Below are positions 1 to 7,609 of a stretch of DNA of 64,000 nt, piece by piece (the stretch's first letter is position 1; each line of letters starts with the position of its first letter). Under the pieces are notes generated by a model. It was not told the origin of the DNA and searched no databases. It saw nothing but the letters and a program-made list of their open reading frames with translations. The translations under genes were made by a program, and so were the position numbers. Origin of the DNA: Actinopolymorpha cephalotaxi (GTDB lineage: Bacteria; Actinomycetota; Actinomycetes; Propionibacteriales; Actinopolymorphaceae); the NCBI RefSeq assembly GCF_013408535.1, contig NZ_JACBZA010000001.1, forward strand, positions 1,054,001 through 1,118,000, in the 5' to 3' direction.

Positions 1-687
1 ACCGCCGACGTGGACGCGGCGGTGAGCATCGCCCGCGACCAGCTCGACCCCGACCTAGTGTCCAGAGCCGTGGTCGCCGACCGGCCCGCACCGGGGATTC
101 TCCGGGAGGCCGAGGACGCGGGCGCCGAACTGGTGGTGGTGGGTTCGCGGTCGCGGTCCGCGGTGGCCTCGGTGGTGCTCGGGTCGGTGAGCTCGGCGGT
201 CGCCCACCACGCGCGCTGCCCGGTGATCGTGGCCCGGGCGTCGAAGGAACACTCACCGGCCGGCCCGCGGGTGATCGTGGGAGTGGACGGGTCGGAGTGC
301 TCCGAACGCGCGGTGGCGTTCGCGTTCGAGGAGGCCGCCGGTCGCGGCCTGCCGCTGGTCGCCGTCCACTGCTGGCGGCTGGAACACCCCGACGAGGCGC
401 AGTGGGACGCGGACGCCTTCTCCCGCCGCCGCGACGAGCACCTGCTGTCGCTCGGGGAGTCCCTCGCCGGCTTCCGGTCCAAGTACCCCGACGTCGCGGT
501 GACCAGCAGCGTGCTGGAGGGGCGCGCGGCGGTGCTGCTGTCGGAGTCGTCCCGGGGCGCGGAGCTGGTCGTCGTGGGGTCGCGGGGACGCGGCGGGCTG
601 GAACGCATGCTGCTCGGTTCGGTGGCCGAGTCGCTGCTGCACCACGCGCACTGCTCGGTCGCGGTCGTACGGGCGGCCCCCCGGTGA
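1..687 (+). CDS. Universal stress protein, tandem UspA domains (5' truncated by window edge)
   Basis: The frame is open from base 1, so the true start lies upstream; a GTG at 10 is probably internal. What remains is the C-terminal half of a first Usp domain (VVVGSRSRS and later GSVSSAV near residues 40-60) and a complete second domain. The second domain opens with VGVDGSECSERA and ends with GSRGRGGLERMLLGSVAE, the G-x-R-G-(x)n-G-S nucleotide-binding signature of ATP-binding Usp proteins. Tandem Usp proteins of about 290-300 residues are common in actinomycetes and are induced by hypoxia or stationary phase; the substrate here is unknown. The stop overlaps the GTG of the downstream OsmC gene by 4 bp, so the two are probably co-translated stress genes. 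Confidence 0.9.
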   Translation, partial: TADVDAAVSIARDQLDPDLVSRAVVADRPAPGILREAEDAGAELVVVGSRSRSAVASVVLGSVSSAVAHHARCPVIVARASKEHSPAGPRVIVGVDGSECSERAVAFAFEEAAGRGLPLVAVHCWRLEHPDEAQWDADAFSRRRDEHLLSLGESLAGFRSKYPDVAVTSSVLEGRAAVLLSESSRGAELVVVGSRGRGGLERMLLGSVAESLLHHAHCSVAVVRAAPR

Positions 688-1118
688 GTACGCACGAACC
701 GGCGCCGGTCGAGGTACGCCCGCTGGAGGGTGACGCCTACGTCGTGGAGGTACGCGGGCACCAGCTGCACGTCGACCAGCCGCGCGAGGACGGCGGGACC
801 GACACCGCCCCGACACCGGTGGAGCTGCTGGTCGGCGCGCTGGCGTCCTGCGTCGCCTTCTACGCCGGACGGTTCCTCGCCCGGCACGGCGTCGGCACGG
901 AGGGACTGGTGGTCCGCGCGACGTTCTCCATGGCGGCGGAGGGGCCGGCCCGGGTGGAGTCGGTGCACGTGCGGATCGTGGTGCCGCCGGACCTGCCGCC
1001 CGAACGCGTACCGGCGCTGCGGGCAGTGCTCGGCGCGTGCACTGTCAAGAACACCTTGACGCACGCGGTCGAGCTGGACCTGGAGATCGACGGCTTCCCC
1101 AGCCTCGCACCGGGCTGA
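684..1118 (+). CDS. OsmC/Ohr family peroxidase-like protein
   Basis: 144-residue protein starting at a GTG that overlaps the preceding stop (GTGA). It shows the OsmC fold signature PVELLVGALASC with a cysteine near residue 56 and a second cysteine near 119 in LGACTVKNT. These match the peroxidatic and resolving cysteine pair that reduces organic hydroperoxides in OsmC/Ohr enzymes. The length is typical of the family. Coupling to a universal stress protein supports a role in oxidative or general stress. The substrate, and OsmC versus Ohr subfamily, cannot be decided from sequence alone. The GTG start is chosen because the overlap is tight; ATG codons further in would remove conserved sequence. 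Confidence 0.85.
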   Translation: MSTHEPAPVEVRPLEGDAYVVEVRGHQLHVDQPREDGGTDTAPTPVELLVGALASCVAFYAGRFLARHGVGTEGLVVRATFSMAAEGPARVESVHVRIVVPPDLPPERVPALRAVLGACTVKNTLTHAVELDLEIDGFPSLAPG

Positions 1119-1140
1119 CCGCCCCGGTGGTCGCGCGCGT

Positions 1141-2079
1141 TCAGTCCGCCCGCGCGGCCAGGCTCTCCCTGAACGCCCGCAGCTCCTCCGCGTCGATGCC
1201 GTAGGTGTGCTCGGGTCCGGGGTACTTCCCGATCCGCACCTCCTCGGCGTACCTGCCGACCGCGCGCACCATCTGCTCGTGCAGGTCGGCGTACCGCTTC
1301 ACGAACCTCGCGGGCTTCCCGGCCGACATCCCCAGCAGGTCGTGGAACACCAGCACCTGCCCGTCGGTGGCCGGGCCGGCGCCGATCCCGATCACCGGGA
1401 CGTGGAGGTAGGGCATCAGCTGCTCGGTGACCGCCGCCGGGATCGCCTCCAGCACCAGGGCGAAGCAGCCGGACTCCTGCAGGGCAAGGGCTTCCTCGGC
1501 GATCCGGGTCGCGCCCGACGCGGTGCGGCCCTGGGCGCGGAAGCCGCCGAGCTGACCGGCCGTCTGCGGGGTGAGCCCGACGTGTCCCATCACGGGTATG
1601 CCGGCGGCGACGATCGCCCGGGCCCGGTCGGCGGAGGTGCCGCCGCGTTCCAGCTTCACCGCGTCCGCACCGGCCTCCTTCACGAACCGCTGGGCGTTGT
1701 CGATCGCGTGCTCGTCGGACCGCTCGTACGACCCGAACGGCAGGTCGGCGACCAGCAGCGGCGTGCGCAGACCCCGGCGGACCGCGGCCGCGAGCACCAG
1801 CATCTCGGTCATCCCGACCGGCAGCGTCGAGTCGTGTCCCAGCACCGTCATCGCGGCGGAGTCGCCGACCAGCACCACGTCGACGTCGGCGTCCTGCGCG
1901 ACCCGGGCGGAGGGGAAGTCGTACGCCGTCACCATCGTGATCGGCATGCCGGTCGCCTTCAGCTGGGCGAGCGAGCCGACGGTGAGCCGGGGCCGCGCCG
2001 GGACCGCACCGCCGGTGCCAGGGCTGGGGCCGTCGGCACCGGGCGTGGGACCGGCCGTGGCCGGGGGGCGGGTGCTCAC
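1141..2079 (-). CDS. panB: 3-methyl-2-oxobutanoate hydroxymethyltransferase
   Basis: 312-residue ketopantoate hydroxymethyltransferase, which transfers a hydroxymethyl group from 5,10-methylene-tetrahydrofolate to 2-oxoisovalerate in the first step of pantoate synthesis. The metal and substrate-binding motif [15 protein letters not shown] lies near residues 71-85, followed by ADLPFGSY, a KLERGG segment and GHVGLTPQ, all typical of PanB. About 30 Pro/Gly/Thr-rich residues precede the barrel and look like a disordered tail. The GTG start is supported by a 4 bp overlap with the panD stop. It is last in a minus-strand order panC-panD-panB, so the pantothenate branch is transcribed as one unit. 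Confidence 0.95.
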   Translation of the reverse strand: MSTRPPATAGPTPGADGPSPGTGGAVPARPRLTVGSLAQLKATGMPITMVTAYDFPSARVAQDADVDVVLVGDSAAMTVLGHDSTLPVGMTEMLVLAAAVRRGLRTPLLVADLPFGSYERSDEHAIDNAQRFVKEAGADAVKLERGGTSADRARAIVAAGIPVMGHVGLTPQTAGQLGGFRAQGRTASGATRIAEEALALQESGCFALVLEAIPAAVTEQLMPYLHVPVIGIGAGPATDGQVLVFHDLLGMSAGKPARFVKRYADLHEQMVRAVGRYAEEVRIGKYPGPEHTYGIDAEELRAFRESLAARAD

Positions 2080-2498
2080 GGGACGCTCTGTTCGAAGCCG
2101 GCCGCCGAGGCGAGCGGGGAGTCCATCAGCACGCCGGCGTCGGAGCCGACCAGGGCGATGGCGTTGCCGGCGTCCACGTGCACGACCGCCGGCTCGTGGC
2201 CGGCGAGCTCCGCGCTGTCGTAGGCCGCGAACGACGCGACGATCACCTTGTGGCCCCGCTCCACCAGCAGCGCGGCCGCGCCGTTGACCTGCATGGAACC
2301 CGAGCCCGGCGCGCCCTCGAGCGCGTACGTCACGAAGCGGGCGCCGTTGTCGATGTCCCACACGTGCACCTGCTCGTTGGGCAGCAGGTCGGCGGCGCGC
2401 ATGAGGTCGGTGTCGATGGTGATGCTGCCCACGTAGTCCACGTCGCAGGCGGTGACCGTGGCGCGGTGGATCTTGGACTTCAGCATGGTTCGCTGCAT
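2076..2498 (-). CDS. panD: Aspartate 1-decarboxylase proenzyme
   Basis: 140-residue pyruvoyl-dependent decarboxylase making beta-alanine from aspartate. The start at 2498 ([11 protein letters not shown]) is preferred over an ATG at 2504. It puts the self-cleaving Gly-Ser of DYVGSI at residues 24-25, exactly as in known PanD enzymes, and leaves the AGGGAG ribosome site 7 nt upstream instead of about 1 nt. The upstream ATG would overlap the panC stop as ATGA and cannot be wholly excluded. Conserved features are the [11 protein letters not shown]-terminus, the NGAAA segment and a DIDNGAR core. It lies between panC and panB with overlaps, so beta-alanine and pantoate supply are coupled. Confidence 0.95.
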   Translation of the reverse strand: MQRTMLKSKIHRATVTACDVDYVGSITIDTDLMRAADLLPNEQVHVWDIDNGARFVTYALEGAPGSGSMQVNGAAALLVERGHKVIVASFAAYDSAELAGHEPAVVHVDAGNAIALVGSDAGVLMDSPLASAAGFEQSVP

Positions 2499-2500
2499 GG

Positions 2501-4285
2501 TCATGCTCCCTGGACTACTTCGGCTACGTCGGATGCTTCGGGGGCTTCGGGAACGTGGACGACGGTGTTGTCGATCAGCCGGGCGCGGCCGACCCGGGCG
2601 GCGACCGCGATCAGGACGGGGCGGTCGCCGAACCGCTCCGCCACGGTGAGGTTCTCCGCGTCGCGGGCTTCGAGGTACTCCGGCTCGACCCCGGCGTCGG
2701 CGAGCACCTTCCCGGCCACGGCCAGCGCGTCCCGGGTGTCCGACCCCCTGCCGGCGGCTCGGGCCGTGCGGGCGGCGGCGGTCAGCGCCTGGTTCAGCGC
2801 CCGGGCCCGGACCCGCTCCTCGGCGGCCAGATAGACGTTGCGTGAGCTCATCGCCAGGCCGTCCGGCTCGCGCACCGTCGGCAGGACCGCGATCTCGACG
2901 GGGAGCTCGAGGTCACGCACCATCGCCCGGACGACGATCGCCTGCTGGGCGTCCTTCTGGCCGAAGAAGGCGACGTCCGGCCCGACGGCGTTGAGCAGTT
3001 TGGCCACCACGGTGGTGACGCCGCGAAAGTGCGCGGCACCCCGGCGCACGGGATCACCGCACAGCACGCTGGTGAGCTCGCCGCCGACCTCGACGGTGGT
3101 GGCGAACCCCTGCGGATACACGTGGTCGGCGGCCGGCGCGTACACCAGGTCGACCTCCGCCGCGGCGGCCACGGCGAGGTCGGCCGCCTCGTCGCGCGGG
3201 TAGGCCGCGAGGTCCTCGTTCGGGCCGAACTGCGTGGGGTTGACGAACAGGCTCATCACCACCACGTCGCAGCGTTCCCGGGCGGCGCGCAGCAGGCTGG
3301 CGTGCCCCTCGTGCAGGAAGCCCATGGTGGGTACGAGGCCGATCCGGGCGCCGGACCGGCGGGCGGGTGCCAGCGCCGCCCGCAGCTCCTCCCGGGTCCG
3401 GACGATCTTCGGCGTGGACACCGGCGTACCTCCTGGGTGGTGCTGGTGATCGGGCTGGTGATCGGGCTGGTGATCGGGCTGGTGATCGGGAAACCCGTTC
3501 GCGGCGACCGCCCGGGTGCGGTCGGCGAGCGCGGTGTAGGCGGGCAGCAGGTCGGGGGCGACGTCGGCCAGCGCGGCGTGGTGGGCACGCACGGTCTCCT
3601 CGTCGCCCCGGGCGATCGGGCCGGTGAGCGCGGCCGGGCCGGCACCGGCCCAGTTCGCCGCCGTGCTCAGCACCAGCGGCGTGAGGGCCGCCCGGGCGTC
3701 CTTCACCCCGGCGCGGGTGAGCAGGTCGGCAGCGGTCACGGCGAGTGCCAGCACGAAGTTGGACGCGAACACCGCGCCCGCGTGGTAGGCCGCGCGGTGC
3801 TCCTCGGCCAGGTCGAACGGCACCATCCCGAGCCGGCGGGCGAGCGTGCGGGCGACCTCGGCCGCGGCCGGGCTGGACCCGGTGACCGCCGCCGGAACCC
3901 CGGCCAGGCTGGTCCCCGGCGCCGGGATGGTCTGCAGAGGATGCAACCGGAAGGTCTGCGCTCCCCGCCGGGCCGCGGGCTCCAGGGCGTCCAGGCCGGT
4001 GGCGCCGCTCAGGTGGCCGACGTACGCGGGAACGTGCGCCGCGGCGGCGACCTCGGCGCAGACGTCGGAGATCGACTCGTCGGGGACGCACAGCAGGGTG
4101 ATGTCGGAGCCGCCGGCGGTGACGGCGACGGTGCCCCGGGTGCCGACGCGGACGTCGAGCCCGGCGGCGCGGGCGGCGGGTGTGACAGAACCGCCGGTGC
4201 GGCCGGCGCCGATCACGGCGAGGCTGCGCAGCCCGGTCGGCGCCCCCTCGTCGGGGGCGTCTCGGTTCCGTTCCAGTTCTCGCAT
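2501..4285 (-). CDS. panC: Continuous Rossmann/DUF2520 - pantothenate synthetase ORF
   Basis: A single frame without stops encodes 594 residues from ATG 4285. The first 250 or so residues are a Rossmann-like protein with a DUF2520 C-terminal half (start [12 protein letters not shown], then [12 protein letters not shown] and HPLQTIP). Actinomycetes often carry this family as a separate gene beside panC, where a ketopantoate-reductase-like role has been suggested. A linker with four PDHQ repeats follows. Then comes a complete PanC (pantoate plus beta-alanine plus ATP ligase) with [28 protein letters not shown] and AMSSRN. PanC alone from GTG 3421 would be 306 residues, the normal family length, and that GTG has a strong ribosome site. 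The locus may therefore give a fusion, a standalone PanC, or both. No clear ribosome site is seen at 4285. Confidence 0.85.
   Translation of the reverse strand: MRELERNRDAPDEGAPTGLRSLAVIGAGRTGGSVTPAARAAGLDVRVGTRGTVAVTAGGSDITLLCVPDESISDVCAEVAAAAHVPAYVGHLSGATGLDALEPAARRGAQTFRLHPLQTIPAPGTSLAGVPAAVTGSSPAAAEVARTLARRLGMVPFDLAEEHRAAYHAGAVFASNFVLALAVTAADLLTRAGVKDARAALTPLVLSTAANWAGAGPAALTGPIARGDEETVRAHHAALADVAPDLLPAYTALADRTRAVAANGFPDHQPDHQPDHQPDHQHHPGGTPVSTPKIVRTREELRAALAPARRSGARIGLVPTMGFLHEGHASLLRAARERCDVVVMSLFVNPTQFGPNEDLAAYPRDEAADLAVAAAAEVDLVYAPAADHVYPQGFATTVEVGGELTSVLCGDPVRRGAAHFRGVTTVVAKLLNAVGPDVAFFGQKDAQQAIVVRAMVRDLELPVEIAVLPTVREPDGLAMSSRNVYLAAEERVRARALNQALTAAARTARAAGRGSDTRDALAVAGKVLADAGVEPEYLEARDAENLTVAERFGDRPVLIAVAARVGRARLIDNTVVHVPEAPEASDVAEVVQGA
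3419..3434 (-). promoter_or_regulatory. Internal ribosome site and GTG start for standalone PanC
   Basis: On the minus strand AGGAGG (3434-3429) stands 7 nt before a GTG (3421-3419) opening [13 protein letters not shown], which matches the usual PanC N-terminus. It lies inside the longer DUF2520-PanC frame, so PanC can be translated by itself even though no stop separates it from the upstream domain. Confidence 0.75.
3443..3490 (-). repeat. Four exact 12-bp tandem repeats encoding PDHQ
   Basis: The plus-strand unit CTGGTGATCGGG is repeated four times without mismatch. Read on the minus strand it encodes Pro-Asp-His-Gln x4 in the linker between the DUF2520 and PanC parts. The lack of synonymous drift points to recent slippage, and copy number may vary between strains. 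Confidence 0.9.
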
Positions 4286-4651
4286 CGGAGATACCAGACG
4301 GCTTTCGGTATGGGTGCGTGGATACGTACTTCGGTGCTTTTGAACCTTTCGCGTCCGCGCCCAGTGCCCGCGAAATCTGCGGGTGCCCGGGTCGCGGCGC
4401 AGCAAAAGTATAGGTGCCCGCCGGGCTCGCCGACGGCCGCCGAAGCCGGCGGGCGACCCGGCTGCGGGCCGTGGCCGGGCGGCGACCGACGGCCAAGGTC
4501 GGCACCCGGGCACCCGCCGGTCGCGCCCGCCGCGTCCGGGTCGCTACGTTCGCACCAGAGCATCCCCGCCCGGACGGGCCGGAGGTGAGCTGCCACCGCG
4601 ATCGGCACCTGCGCCGACGCGATTCGCGGACCAGGAGATCAGGAGACTGCG
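4286..4651. promoter_or_regulatory. Divergent promoter region between pan operon and SMP-30 gene
   Basis: A 366-bp gap between diverging genes with no convincing ORF. On the minus strand a TATACT hexamer (4412-4407) is a good -10 candidate for the pan operon and would give a leader of about 115 nt. On the plus strand TACGTT (4545-4550) is a candidate -10 for the SMP-30 gene. No clear -35 boxes or operators are visible. Confidence 0.4.
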
Positions 4652-5572
4652 ATGGCCGGGGAGTCCGAGAGGTTCGAGATCATCGACGAGCGGTTCTCGA
4701 CCCTCGTCAAGACCAGCGCCCAGGTGGAGCGGCTCTACCAGGGCTGCCGCTGGGCGGAGGGGCCGGCCTACTTCCCGGCGGGCCGCTACCTCGTCTGGAG
4801 CGACATCCCCAACGACCGGATGCTGCGCTGGGACGAGACCACCGGCGCCGTCGGGGTGTTCCGGGAGCCGGCCGGGTTCACCAACGGCAACACCGTCGAC
4901 CGGCAGGGACGCCTGGTCACCTGCGAGCACGGCAACCGGCGGGTCACCCGTACCGAGCACGACGGCTCGCTGACGGTGCTCACCGACAACTTCGGCGGGA
5001 AGCGCTACAACAGCCCCAACGACGTGGTGGTGAAGTCCGACGGGTCGGTGTGGTTCACCGATCCGGCGTACGGCATCGACAGCGACTACGAGGGTCACCA
5101 GGCCGACAGCGAGATCGGCGCCTGCCACGTCTACCGCTGGGACGCGACCACGGGGGAGGTGCGGATCGTCGCCGACGACTTCGTACGCCCCAACGGTCTC
5201 GCGTTCTCACCCGACGAGACCCTGCTGTACGTCTCCGACACCGGCTCGACGCACCACCGGGGCGGGCCCCGGCACCTGCGGGTCCTCGACGTCGCCCCCG
5301 ACGGGACGCAGGGCGGCGGGAAGGAGTTCGCCACCTGTACGTCCGGGCTGTTCGACGGCTTCCGGCTGGACACCGCCGGGCGGATCTGGGCCAGCGCCGC
5401 CGACGGAGTGCACTGCTACCACCCCGACGGCACGCTGCTCGGGAAGATCCTGGTGCCGGAGACGGTGGCCAACGTGGAGTTCGGCGGCCCGCGCCGCAAC
5501 CGGCTGTTCATCGCCGCCACCACGTCGCTGTACAGCGTCCTGCTGCCTGTCAACGGCGCCTTGCGCCGCTAG
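4652..5572 (+). CDS. SMP-30/gluconolactonase/LRE family protein
   Basis: 306-residue six-bladed beta-propeller of the SMP-30/gluconolactonase family; members hydrolyse sugar lactones in the cytoplasm using one divalent metal. The metal-binding glutamate is in CRWAEGPAYF (Glu36). The ligand asparagine and aspartate are likely in NSPNDVVV and in the RPNGLAFSPDETLLYVSDTGS stretch. Repeated GSVWFTDPAYGI-like and GRIWASAADGV strands are propeller blades. The ATG at 4652 has AGGAG upstream (CAGGAGACTGCG). It is monocistronic and ends at a strong bidirectional hairpin. The substrate is unknown: family members include gluconolactonase, regucalcin-like and lactonase-type enzymes. Confidence 0.85.
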   Translation: MAGESERFEIIDERFSTLVKTSAQVERLYQGCRWAEGPAYFPAGRYLVWSDIPNDRMLRWDETTGAVGVFREPAGFTNGNTVDRQGRLVTCEHGNRRVTRTEHDGSLTVLTDNFGGKRYNSPNDVVVKSDGSVWFTDPAYGIDSDYEGHQADSEIGACHVYRWDATTGEVRIVADDFVRPNGLAFSPDETLLYVSDTGSTHHRGGPRHLRVLDVAPDGTQGGGKEFATCTSGLFDGFRLDTAGRIWASAADGVHCYHPDGTLLGKILVPETVANVEFGGPRRNRLFIAATTSLYSVLLPVNGALRR

Positions 5573-5651
5573 GACGCACCGGCACTGTCAACGCCGGTGG
5601 AACACCGTCAACCGTTCCTTGCGGCCGGCAGGATCCCGGCGCATGTCCGAA

Positions 5652-5697
5652 AACGCCGATGCCGGCGACGGTGCGAACCGTCGCCGGCATCGGCGTT
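5652..5697. terminator. Bidirectional terminator hairpin
   Basis: Perfect 21-bp inverted repeat (5652-5672 with 5677-5697) around the tetraloop GCGA, between the convergent SMP-30 and MBL genes. It should stop transcription from both sides. Confidence 0.85.
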
Positions 5698-5713
5698 CCT
5701 ACGAACAAGTGGG

Positions 5714-5783
5714 AACGTGGCCGCTCAGTGGCCGCGGTCAACCGCACGACCAGAGAAAACGTGGCCGCTCAGTGGCCGCGGTC
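5714..5783. repeat. 26-bp direct repeat duplicating a gene 3' end
   Basis: The 26 bp at 5714-5739 are repeated exactly at 5758-5783. The second copy contains the last codons and stop of the MBL-fold gene (Asp-Arg-Gly-His-stop on the minus strand). The first copy is an untranslated duplicate just beyond the gene. Confidence 0.85.
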
Positions 5784-6398
5784 CACCCACTCCTGCAGGT
5801 GCGGGCTCTCCGCGCCGACCGTGGTCGTGTCGCCGTGCCCGGTGTGCACGACCGTCTCCGGCGGCAGCGTCAGCAGCCGGTCCCGGATCGAGTCGATGAT
5901 CGTGGGGAAGTCGGAGAACGAACGCCCGGTGGCGCCCGGCCCGCCGGCGAACAACGTGTCCCCGCTGAACACCGCGCCCAGGGCGGGCGCGGACAAACAG
6001 ACGCCACCCGGCGAGTGGCCCGGAGTGTGTACGGCGGTCAGCGTGACGTCGCCCACCGCGAACTCCTGCCCGTCGGCCAGCTCGGCGTCCGGCGCGGCGT
6101 CGGGGTGCACCACGTCCCACAGCATCCGGTCCGCCGGGTGCAGCCAGACAGGGGCCTTCGCCTGCTCGGCCAGGTCGCGGGCGGCGCCGATGTGGTCGTC
6201 GTGCCCGTGCGTGCACACGATCGCGGTGACCCGGCGATCGCCCACGGCGGCGCGGATCGCGTCGGCGTCGTGGGCCGGGTCGATCACCAGCACCTCGTCG
6301 TCGTCACCGACCAGCCAGACGTTGTTGTCGACGTCCCAGGTGCCGCCGTCCAGGCTGAACGTCCCGGAGGTGACGACCTTCTCGATGCGTACGCTCAC
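5769..6398 (-). CDS. MBL-fold hydrolase, probable S-formylmycothiol hydrolase partner of MscR
   Basis: 209-residue metallo-beta-lactamase-fold hydrolase with the glyoxalase II-type zinc motif [11 protein letters not shown] (His64, His66, Asp68, His69), a further [15 protein letters not shown] and a final HTGHGD. It starts at a GTG overlapping the stop of the mycothiol dehydrogenase by 4 bp. In mycobacteria a similar gene (Rv2260) sits beside mscR (Rv2259). By analogy with S-formylglutathione hydrolase it is the best candidate to release formate from S-formylmycothiol; this is inference from context. The 3' end is duplicated just downstream. Confidence 0.8.
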   Translation of the reverse strand: MSVRIEKVVTSGTFSLDGGTWDVDNNVWLVGDDDEVLVIDPAHDADAIRAAVGDRRVTAIVCTHGHDDHIGAARDLAEQAKAPVWLHPADRMLWDVVHPDAAPDAELADGQEFAVGDVTLTAVHTPGHSPGGVCLSAPALGAVFSGDTLFAGGPGATGRSFSDFPTIIDSIRDRLLTLPPETVVHTGHGDTTTVGAESPHLQEWVDRGH

Positions 6399-7480
6399 TT
6401 GATCACCACCACGGACCGCAGCACCTCTCCGGCGTGCATCTTGGTGAACGCCTCCTCGACGTCACCGATGCCGATCTCCTCGCTGACGAAGGCCTCCAGC
6501 GGCAGCCGGCCCTGGCGGTAGAGGTCGATCAGCATCGGGAAGTCACGCTCGGGCAGGCAGTCGCCGTACCACGACGACTTCAGCGAGCCGCCGCGGGCGA
6601 AGAAGTCGATGAACGGGAGTTCGAGCTTCTGCTCCGGGGTGGGCACGCCGACCAGGACGACCGTGCCGGCGAGGTCGCGGGCGTAGAAGGCCTGCTTGTA
6701 CGTCTCGGGCAGGCCGACCGCGTCGATCGCCAGGTCGACACCGAAACCGCCGGTCAGCTCCTGGATGCGCTCCACGGCGTTCTCGTTGCGGGCGTTCACC
6801 GTGTGGGTGGCGCCGAACTGCCGCGCCCACTCCAGCTTGCGGTCGTCCATGTCGACCGCGATCACGGTGGTCGCGCCGCCCAGGCTGGCGCCGGCGACCG
6901 CGGCGTCACCCACGCCGCCGCAGCCGAACACCGCGACCGAGTCGCCGCGCTGGACGTTGCCGGTGTTCAGGGCGGCGCCCAGCCCGGCCATCACGCCGCA
7001 GCCGAGCAGGCCCGCGACCGTCGCCGGGGTGCTGGGGTCGACCTTCGTGCACTGCCCGGCCGCGACCAGGGTCTTCTCCGCGAACGCGCCGATGCCGAGG
7101 GCGGGGGAGAGTTCGGTGCCGTCGGCGAGCGTCATCTTCTGGGTCGCGTTGTGGGTGTCGAAGCAGTACCACGGCCGGCCGCGCCTGCAGGCGCGGCACT
7201 TGCCGCACACCGCGCGCCAGTTGAGGATCACGAAGTCGCCGGGCGCCACGTCGTCGACGCCCTCGCCGACCGACTCGACGACCCCGGCCGCCTCGTGCCC
7301 GAGGAGGTACGGATAGTCGTCGCCGATCCCGCCCTGCTTGTAGTGCAGGTCGGTGTGGCAGACGCCGCACGCCTGCACCTTGACCAGCGCCTCACCGGGC
7401 CCGGGGTCGGGCACGTGGATGGTCTCCACGCGGACCGGCTCGTTCTTGGCTCGGGCCACGACGGCCTGTACGTCCGGCAT
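6395..7480 (-). CDS. mscR: S-(hydroxymethyl)mycothiol dehydrogenase / S-nitrosomycothiol reductase
   Basis: 361-residue class III-like zinc alcohol dehydrogenase that oxidises the mycothiol-formaldehyde adduct with NAD and can reduce S-nitrosomycothiol. Catalytic zinc residues are in [11 protein letters not shown] (Cys38) and LLGHEAAG. Structural zinc cysteines are in [15 protein letters not shown], and the NAD-binding turn is [10 protein letters not shown]. Length and sequence match mycobacterial MscR. Its presence implies that the host makes mycothiol, the actinobacterial thiol. It is translationally coupled to the MBL hydrolase downstream, a complete formaldehyde-to-formate pair. A weak purine-rich ribosome site (AAGGGAAG) precedes ATG 7480. 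Confidence 0.93.
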   Translation of the reverse strand: MPDVQAVVARAKNEPVRVETIHVPDPGPGEALVKVQACGVCHTDLHYKQGGIGDDYPYLLGHEAAGVVESVGEGVDDVAPGDFVILNWRAVCGKCRACRRGRPWYCFDTHNATQKMTLADGTELSPALGIGAFAEKTLVAAGQCTKVDPSTPATVAGLLGCGVMAGLGAALNTGNVQRGDSVAVFGCGGVGDAAVAGASLGGATTVIAVDMDDRKLEWARQFGATHTVNARNENAVERIQELTGGFGVDLAIDAVGLPETYKQAFYARDLAGTVVLVGVPTPEQKLELPFIDFFARGGSLKSSWYGDCLPERDFPMLIDLYRQGRLPLEAFVSEEIGIGDVEEAFTKMHAGEVLRSVVVIK

Positions 7481-7548
7481 CGGCGTACTTCCCTTCGGAT
7501 CGCTCGGTGGTTCGGTTCGAGTCGGGTGTTCGCTTTCTGCGGTGCGAT

Positions 7549-7599
7549 CCTTCCAGGACGCGCGCCCGGTTGGGAACCCGGGCGCGCGGCCGTGGAAGG
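7549..7599 (-). terminator. Long hairpin terminator after the MFS exporter
   Basis: Two nested stems: outer CCTTCCA/TGGAAGG (7549-7555 with 7593-7599) and inner 11-bp CGCGCGCCCGG/CCGGGCGCGCG (7559-7569 with 7578-7588). It lies 11 bp past the MFS stop on the minus strand. Confidence 0.75.
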
Positions 7600-7609
7600 C
7601 CGGTCCGGT

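Noticed and set aside
3443-3490. Short direct repeats considered as a CRISPR-like array
   Set aside because: The units are contiguous with no spacers, are 12 bp long and are translated in frame; it is a coding tandem repeat.
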